A stretch of DNA of 10,487 nt from a bacterium UBA4883 (GTDB lineage: Bacteria > Bacillota > Clostridia > Oscillospirales > Acutalibacteraceae), in contig DHDF01000033.1 in the NCBI GenBank assembly GCA_002399225.1, positions 1 through 10,487 on the forward strand. Reading direction: 5' to 3'. This document shows, one piece after another, positions 6,264-10,487 of the stretch. The notes beneath the pieces are model-generated. The model was not told the DNA's origin. It was given only the letters and a program-made list of their open reading frames with translations, and did not search any database. Position numbers and translations under genes: made by a program. Position 1 is the stretch's first letter, and each line of letters starts with the position of its first letter.

Positions 6264-7516
6264 TGGCCCAAAAGATGCGCCGGCCGGAGCTGCTGGCCCC
6301 GGCCGGCGACCGGGAGCGGCTGGAGGCGGCTGTTCGGTTCGGAGCCGATGCGGTGTACCTGGCCGGCAGAGAATTTGGGATGCGGTCTGCTTCGCCGAAT
6401 TTTACTCCGGACGGGCTGATCTCCGCTGTACGGTTTGCCCATGAGGCCGGCGTGAAGGTTTACCTGACCTGCAATACGGTGGCGCACAATGAAGATCTGG
6501 CGCGACTGCCGGACTTTTTCCGCAGGGCGGCCAGCGCCGAGGTGGATGCTCTGATTTTGACGGATCTGGGTGTTTTCCGTCTGGCCCGCCGATACGCGCC
6601 GGATGTGCCTGTGCATATTTCCACGCAGGCCGGGGTGGTCAACCGCGAAGCCGCCAATGCGTTCTATGAGATGGGCGCAAGGCGCATCGTACTGGCACGC
6701 GAACTCAGCCTTGCGGAGATTTCCGAAATCCGGGCGGGAACGCCGAAAGACTTGGAACTGGAGGCTTTTGTACATGGTTCCATGTGTGTGTCCTTTTCCG
6801 GGCGATGCCTGCTTTCGAGTTATCTGACAGGCCGCGATGCCAACCGCGGCGACTGCGCACAGCCCTGCCGTTGGAAATATGCCCTGGTGGAAGAGAAACG
6901 GCCGGGCCAGTATTTCCCGGTTGACGAGGGGGAAGAGGGAACCTATTTTCTCAATTCCCAGGATCTGAATATGATTGAGCATCTTCCGGATCTGGCCGCT
7001 GCGGGAGTCGACTCTTTCAAAATCGAAGGCCGCGCCAAATCGGCCTATTATGCGGCGGTGGTCACCAACGCCTATCGGCGTGCCATAGACTATTTTCTGG
7101 AATATCCAGGGCGGGAGTTGCCTGACTGGATTCCAGAAGAGCTGGAAAAGGTCAGTCACCGCGCTTACAGCACCGGTTTCTATTTTGGTGGTGAACCGGG
7201 GCAGGTGCTGGAAAACGGCGGTTATCTCCGCAGCTATGAGGTGATCGCGGTCTGTATAGGCCGGACCGGCTCCTGTGTGGCTCTGTCCCAGCGGAATCGC
7301 TTTTTTCGCGGTGATGTGGCCGATGTTCTGGAGCCGGGAGAAACGCCTTACCTTCTTCCGCTCGACCGCATTTTTGACGAGTGCGGGGAACCCATTGAAA
7401 AGGCGAACCATGCCGCGATGACCGTTTTGCTGGAAACGGAACGGAAGATCCCGGTCGGAACAATTTTTCGCAAAAAACGGCAGATGATTAAAAATCCTCC
7501 CGAAGGGCAAAAATAG
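6263..7516 (+). CDS. Peptidase U32 family protein, probable TrhP-type tRNA hydroxylase
   Basis: The 417-residue protein fits the PROSITE-style U32 signature exactly at residues 167-185 (E-x-F-x2-G-S-M-C-x4-G-x-C-x-L-S). RDANRGDCAQPCRW (191-204) follows. C175, C182, C198 and C202 are the likely iron-sulfur ligands. Although named peptidases, the best studied relatives are RNA hydroxylases: TrhP makes 5-hydroxyuridine at tRNA position 34, and RlhA acts on 23S rRNA. The length, and a C-terminal beta-rich domain (about 330-405, ending PVGTIFRKK), favour TrhP over RlhA. From memory, B. subtilis trhP genes (yrrN/yrrO) also lie near mltG (yrrL), which supports this reading. GGGG at 6251-6254 and the TAATG overlap set the start. 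The stop codon lies in a terminator-like hairpin. Confidence 0.9.
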   Translation: MAQKMRRPELLAPAGDRERLEAAVRFGADAVYLAGREFGMRSASPNFTPDGLISAVRFAHEAGVKVYLTCNTVAHNEDLARLPDFFRRAASAEVDALILTDLGVFRLARRYAPDVPVHISTQAGVVNREAANAFYEMGARRIVLARELSLAEISEIRAGTPKDLELEAFVHGSMCVSFSGRCLLSSYLTGRDANRGDCAQPCRWKYALVEEKRPGQYFPVDEGEEGTYFLNSQDLNMIEHLPDLAAAGVDSFKIEGRAKSAYYAAVVTNAYRRAIDYFLEYPGRELPDWIPEELEKVSHRAYSTGFYFGGEPGQVLENGGYLRSYEVIAVCIGRTGSCVALSQRNRFFRGDVADVLEPGETPYLLPLDRIFDECGEPIEKANHAAMTVLLETERKIPVGTIFRKKRQMIKNPPEGQK

Positions 7517-7536
7517 CCCTTACGGGGGGATTTTTT
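7491..7536 (+). terminator. U-tailed hairpin spanning the U32 stop and the PBP ribosome site
   Basis: The 5' arm is 7491-7508 and the 3' arm 7516-7534, with a 7-nt loop (AAAAATA, 7509-7515). I count 18 pairs with one bulged A (7522) and one G-U pair, ending in six T at 7531-7536. This has the form of a strong intrinsic terminator. It is unusual in placement: the U32 TAG (7514-7516) straddles the loop and first stem base, and the G-run used as the PBP Shine-Dalgarno (7524-7529) is in the 3' arm. The PBP ATG begins right after the U-tract. It may be a partial terminator, a translational coupling device, or both. Confidence 0.8.
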
Positions 7537-9141
7537 ATGGGAAAACGCACCGTCACTTTTTTTTCCGTGCTGATGGTAGGGATGTTTTTGACTATTTTAA
7601 TGGTATTCCGAATTTCGAACGGAACGGAATTTGCACAGACGGCAGAACGGCAGTCCAGTTACAAACTCACGGTAGCTTCAACGAGGGGAACCATTTACGA
7701 CTGCAACCTTTCCCCGCTGACCGGCATGCAAAAGAGATATGTCGCCGCTGTGGTTCCCGGTATTCAAACGACCGCAGCGCTCAGCCGCGCTTTACCATCT
7801 TCCCAATTGGACGGCCTTTATCCGACTTTGAGCAAGGGGTGCCCCTTTACCGTGCAGCTTCCCTCTGTGATCAAGCAGAATGGGATTGATGTTTTTACCG
7901 TTTCCAGCCGTTACCCAGACACCGGCAAGGGAATGGCTGTTCATATTCTCGGATATCTGGATGGTTCCGGGAAAGGGGCGGCTGGGATTGAGAAAGCGTT
8001 TGATTCCTCGCTTAGCAGGGAGCAGGGGAGGATCACCGTGACCTACCGGGTTGATGCGCTCAATCGTGTCCTTGCCGGGGCGGAAAAACAGATCGGTGAC
8101 ACGACCGAGCTTGGAAAAAGCGGTGTTGTGTTGACTCTTGACAAATACATTCAGGCAGTTGCGGAACAGGCGGCGGACCATTACTTGACGAAAGGAGCAA
8201 TTGTCATACTGGAGGTTCCCACAGGTGAGATCCGCGCCATGGTCAGCCGTCCGGGCTATGACCAGAATCACGTCGCTTCTGTTCTAAAAGAGAAGAATTC
8301 TCCGCTTTTAAACCGTGCCATATCGGCTTACAGCGTTGGGTCTGTGTTTAAGCTGGTCTCTGCTGCCGCGGCACTGGAGGATGATGTTTCTCCCAATTAC
8401 ACCTACACTTGCGCAGGAGGAATCAAGGTGGACGGCGGCATTTTTCACTGCTACAATTCAGAAAGCCATGGCAAGGAAAATATGAAGCAGGCCATTGCAA
8501 ATTCCTGCAATACCTATTTTGTCAACCTAATGCAGCAGATCCCACAGAAAAATTTTCTCGATATGGCAGGTTCCCTCGGATTCGGGCAGGCTTTTTCTTT
8601 GGCTCCGGGACTTTCTTCCGATGCGGGAACCCTGCCGACCCTGAAAGACCTGAGCATACCGAGAGCGCTTGCCAATTTTTCCTTCGGCCAGGGGAACCTG
8701 ACCGCAACGCCGCTGCAGGTCGCTGCCATGACCAATACGATTGCCGCGGACGGGCTGTTTACCCCTCCGTCTTTGTATGAAGGAAAGGTCAATGAAAAAC
8801 TGGAATATCTTGACCGCGCTTCCTTGCAGACGGGGAAACGGGTTTTGTCGAAAAATACCGCTCGCCTTCTTCGGGAGTTTATGCAGGCATCCATAGAAAG
8901 CGGAACCAGCCGTGAGGGCAAGCCGGACGTAGGCGGCGCTGGGGCGAAAACCGCGACGGCTCAGACAGGAAAATATGTCAACGGCAAAGAAGAGGTGGAA
9001 TCCTGGTTTACAGGATTTTTCCCCTATCAAAACCCGCAGTATGTCGTGACCGTATTTGAAGAGGGCGGAGACGGCGGCGGCCGCACTTGCGGGCCGGCCT
9101 TTAAAGAAATTGCCGATGAATTGTACAGAGTGCTCGGCTGA
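7537..9141 (+). CDS. Class B penicillin-binding protein (D,D-transpeptidase)
   Basis: The 534-residue protein has a short cytoplasmic end, one membrane anchor (about 6-25) and a pedestal region with RGTIYDCNLSPLTG (50-63) and HILGYLDGSGKGAAGIE (136-152). The transpeptidase domain carries catalytic SVFK (S269 to K272) and SCN as the SxN motif (323-325). The third motif reads KTATAQTG (471-478), so KTA replaces the usual KTG. The protein should cross-link peptidoglycan outside the membrane. It resembles the FtsI/SpoVD/PbpI group; without a tree I cannot say which, or whether it acts in division, elongation or sporulation. The start follows GGGGGG (7524-7529) by 7 nt, and this site is locked in the upstream hairpin. 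No separate promoter is visible in the 20-nt gap from the U32 gene. Confidence 0.93.
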   Translation: MGKRTVTFFSVLMVGMFLTILMVFRISNGTEFAQTAERQSSYKLTVASTRGTIYDCNLSPLTGMQKRYVAAVVPGIQTTAALSRALPSSQLDGLYPTLSKGCPFTVQLPSVIKQNGIDVFTVSSRYPDTGKGMAVHILGYLDGSGKGAAGIEKAFDSSLSREQGRITVTYRVDALNRVLAGAEKQIGDTTELGKSGVVLTLDKYIQAVAEQAADHYLTKGAIVILEVPTGEIRAMVSRPGYDQNHVASVLKEKNSPLLNRAISAYSVGSVFKLVSAAAALEDDVSPNYTYTCAGGIKVDGGIFHCYNSESHGKENMKQAIANSCNTYFVNLMQQIPQKNFLDMAGSLGFGQAFSLAPGLSSDAGTLPTLKDLSIPRALANFSFGQGNLTATPLQVAAMTNTIAADGLFTPPSLYEGKVNEKLEYLDRASLQTGKRVLSKNTARLLREFMQASIESGTSREGKPDVGGAGAKTATAQTGKYVNGKEEVESWFTGFFPYQNPQYVVTVFEEGGDGGGRTCGPAFKEIADELYRVLG

Positions 9142-9197
9142 GTCCGGTGGCAATGTCTCATCGTCTGAGGCAAAGTGTGGGCCGGCAATGGAAAATT

Positions 9198-9233
9198 TTC
9201 CGGTCTTCTGATTCCGGCGATTGACTTTTCCGG
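9198..9233 (+). repeat. Three TTCCGG repeats at the alaS promoter
   Basis: TTCCGG occurs at 9198-9203, 9212-9217 and 9228-9233. The first and third copies are preceded by TT (TTTTCCGG) and the third is followed directly by another CCGG (9234-9237). The third copy lies in the promoter spacer and the others just upstream. Spacings are 14 and 16 bp. They could be binding sites for a regulator, or chance in a CCGG-rich stretch. Confidence 0.3.
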
Positions 9234-9249
9234 CCGGCTGGTTTATACT
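9221..9249 (+). promoter_or_regulatory. Sigma-A promoter of the alaS T-box leader
   Basis: TTGACT (9221-9226, five of six -35 bases) and TATACT (9244-9249, five of six -10 bases) are separated by exactly 17 bp. Transcription should begin near 9256, just ahead of the T-box stem I. The spacer contains the palindrome CCGGCCGG (9230-9237). Confidence 0.88.
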
Positions 9250-9255
9250 GAAAAA

Positions 9256-9503
9256 GTATTTTAACAGCTTAACAGCGAAAAGGCACAGAGGGGCAAAAGC
9301 GCATAAAATTCCGCCAAAGAGAGGAAGCCGCCGGTGAAAGGTTTCTGTGGAACTGTGCAGAGAGCCGGCCCGGAGCCCTGCGGCGTTGAACCGCGGCGTT
9401 ACCCGCGTTAAGGGAAAAAGAGAGGCGCCCGGCATGTTGGGCGCAATTTGGGTGGTACCACGGATTTTTCCGTCCCATGGGGGATGGAAAAGTCTATTTT
9501 TTT
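9256..9503 (+). promoter_or_regulatory. Alanine T-box leader (tRNA-Ala sensing riboswitch) of alaS
   Basis: The conserved T-box element UGGGUGGUACCACGG lies at 9449-9463. Stem I can be drawn by hand: a basal GGC/GCC (9282-9284 with 9375-9377), a kink-turn-like loop, GGGC/GCCC (9291-9294 with 9368-9371), the specifier loop, GCGCA/UGUGC (9299-9303 with 9354-9358), UUCCGC/GUGGAA (9309-9314 with 9347-9352), the AGAGAG bulge (9318-9323) and a distal hairpin 9324-9345 with GGUG in its loop. The specifier is then GCC (9364-9366, Ala), followed by a purine. Stem III is GCGCCC/GGGCGC (9425-9430 with 9439-9444). The antiterminator pairs 9449-9452 with 9474-9477 and 9460-9463 with 9470-9473. It leaves a UGGUACC bulge whose UGGU matches the ACCA end of tRNA-Ala. 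Uncharged tRNA-Ala should permit alaS expression. Confidence 0.94.
9466..9503 (+). terminator. T-box regulated intrinsic terminator
   Basis: An 11-bp stem (9466-9476 with 9481-9491, one G-U pair) closes a 4-nt loop AUGG. After GUCUA it is followed by seven T at 9497-9503. Its 5' arm shares bases 9470-9476 with the antiterminator, so the two folds exclude each other, as expected for a T-box. Confidence 0.88.
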
Positions 9504-9548
9504 GCGGCTGATACCGATTTTATTAGATGAAATGGAGATTCTGGAGAC

Positions 9549-10487
9549 ATGAAATGGACGGGATTAAATGATCTGAGGGAAATTTATCTTTCCTACTTTG
9601 AATCAAAAGGGCACCTTCGCCTTCCAAGCTTCCCATTGATCCCGAAGGACGACAACAGTCTGTTGCTTATTAATTCCGGCATGGCACCAATGAAAAAATA
9701 TTTTACCGGCGAGGTGACGCCGCCGCGTAAACGCGTGACCACCTGTCAGAAATGCATCCGCACCGGTGATATCGATAACGTCGGCATTACCGCACGCCAT
9801 GGGACATTCTTTGAGATGATGGGCAATTTTTCCTTCGGCGATTATTTTAAGCGTGAAGCGATTGCCTGGGCATGGGAGTTCTGCACGAAGGTGCTGGACT
9901 TGCCGGTTGACAAGCTTTGGGTGACCATTTACCTCGATGACGATGAGGCGCGCGATATCTGGGTCAACGAAATTGGCGTTGATTCGAAGCATGTGGTCCG
10001 ATTAGGCAAAGAAGACAATTTCTGGGAGCATGGATCAGGTCCCTGCGGCCCTTGCTCTGAGATCTACTTTGATCGAGGGGAACAGTACGGCTGCGGCAAG
10101 CCAACCTGCGGCGTCGGTTGCGACTGCGACCGTTACGTAGAATTTTGGAATGTCGTTTTTTCCCAGTTTGACAGCGACGGCAAAGGGCATTACCCGCCGA
10201 TGGAACACCCGAATATCGACACCGGCATGGGGCTGGAACGCCTTGCGTGTATCATGCAGGGTGTGGACAACCTGTTTCTGGTCGACACGCTCCAAAATAT
10301 TATGAAGCATATCTGCAAGATTTCAGGCGTGAAATACGGGGAAGACCCTAAAAAGGATGTTTCTCTGCGCGTTATCACCGACCATATCCGCAGCACGGTG
10401 TTCATGATCAGCGACGGCGTGATGCCATCCAATGAGGGTCGCGGCTATGTTCTCCGCCGCCTTCTGCGCAGGGCCGCGCGCCACGGC
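9549..10487 (+). CDS. alaS: Alanyl-tRNA synthetase, N-terminal part (runs off the right edge)
   Basis: AlaRS charges tRNA-Ala with alanine. The 313 residues in the window cover most of the class II catalytic core of a protein normally near 870-880 residues. Typical segments are [12 protein letters not shown] (41-52), [20 protein letters not shown] (81-100, the motif 2 region) and [10 protein letters not shown] (224-233, motif 3). [19 protein letters not shown] at the right end leads into the tRNA-recognition region. A cysteine-rich insert, [13 protein letters not shown] (182-194), precedes [13 protein letters not shown]; as I recall it is common in clostridial AlaRS. The ATG at 9549 is supported by GGAG at 9534-9537 (11 nt upstream) and by the family N-terminus. 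The frame is open to the last base, so the gene is partial, not broken. The alanine T-box upstream confirms the identity. Confidence 0.98.
   Translation, partial: MKWTGLNDLREIYLSYFESKGHLRLPSFPLIPKDDNSLLLINSGMAPMKKYFTGEVTPPRKRVTTCQKCIRTGDIDNVGITARHGTFFEMMGNFSFGDYFKREAIAWAWEFCTKVLDLPVDKLWVTIYLDDDEARDIWVNEIGVDSKHVVRLGKEDNFWEHGSGPCGPCSEIYFDRGEQYGCGKPTCGVGCDCDRYVEFWNVVFSQFDSDGKGHYPPMEHPNIDTGMGLERLACIMQGVDNLFLVDTLQNIMKHICKISGVKYGEDPKKDVSLRVITDHIRSTVFMISDGVMPSNEGRGYVLRRLLRRAARHG

Noticed and set aside
6206..7510. A 434-codon open frame on the minus strand opposite the U32 gene
   Set aside because: It lies wholly over a gene with a perfect U32 signature, has no recognisable domain, and long antisense frames are common opposite GC-rich genes.
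9154..9172. Hairpin UGUCUCA/UGAGGCA as a terminator of the PBP gene
   Set aside because: The 7-bp stem is not followed by a U-tract on either strand, so it does not look like an intrinsic terminator.
9190..9201. Perfect 12-bp palindrome GGAAAATTTTCC
   Set aside because: It is too short and AT-centred to be a terminator and has no partner site; an operator cannot be excluded but nothing supports one.
8527..9435. A 302-codon minus-strand open frame across the PBP 3' end and the T-box
   Set aside because: It covers the PBP active-site region and a structured RNA leader, both strongly supported on the plus strand, and has no known motif.

Overview
The window looks like chromosome from a Gram-positive anaerobe of the Clostridia, most likely the Oscillospiraceae/Ruminococcaceae group. 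This is inferred from gene content and protein style: ThyX with a cysteine-rich tail, a DUF2156 protein, an Eis-like GNAT, a Cys-rich AlaRS insert and a T-box leader. No taxonomic search was possible. Base composition is mixed to moderately GC-rich, with AT-rich intergenic regions. I see no insertion sequence, CRISPR array, tRNA or rRNA, and no phage or toxin signature.

Layout. Positions 1-372 (minus strand) hold the first codons of a gene running off the left edge (1-17) and a complete 74-residue helical protein (148-372). A divergent intergenic region carries an extended -10 promoter (484-512). From there a tightly packed plus-strand block runs to about 9141: thyX, a dTMP kinase, a DUF2156 protein, an Eis-like GNAT acetyltransferase, a DJ-1/PfpI protein, 5-formyltetrahydrofolate cyclo-ligase, mltG, a U32 (TrhP-type) protein and a class B penicillin-binding protein. 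Junctions are mostly overlaps (ATGA, 14 nt, TTGA, GTGA, TAATG) or gaps under 50 nt, which suggests one operon with translational coupling. The 407-nt region 9142-9548 has no gene. It holds a strong sigma-A promoter (9221-9249) and a complete T-box leader (about 9256-9503) ahead of alaS, which runs off the right edge.

How the genes fit together. ThyX makes dTMP using methylene-tetrahydrofolate, the kinase phosphorylates dTMP, and the cyclo-ligase feeds 5-formyl-THF back into the folate pool: a dTMP/one-carbon theme. MltG and the PBP act in peptidoglycan synthesis. The U32 protein and AlaRS act in tRNA modification and charging. The neighbourhood mltG / U32 / PBP / alaS recalls, from general knowledge, the yrr region of Bacillus subtilis.

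Most interesting points. (1) An 18-bp hairpin with a U-tract at 7491-7536 has the U32 stop codon at its loop/stem boundary and the PBP Shine-Dalgarno in its 3' arm, a possible coupling or attenuation switch. (2) The alaS T-box can be resolved by hand to a GCC specifier and a UGGU acceptor-binding bulge. (3) The PBP has KTA in place of the usual KTG. The rest is mostly core metabolism; I do not see clear evidence of a wholly new system.
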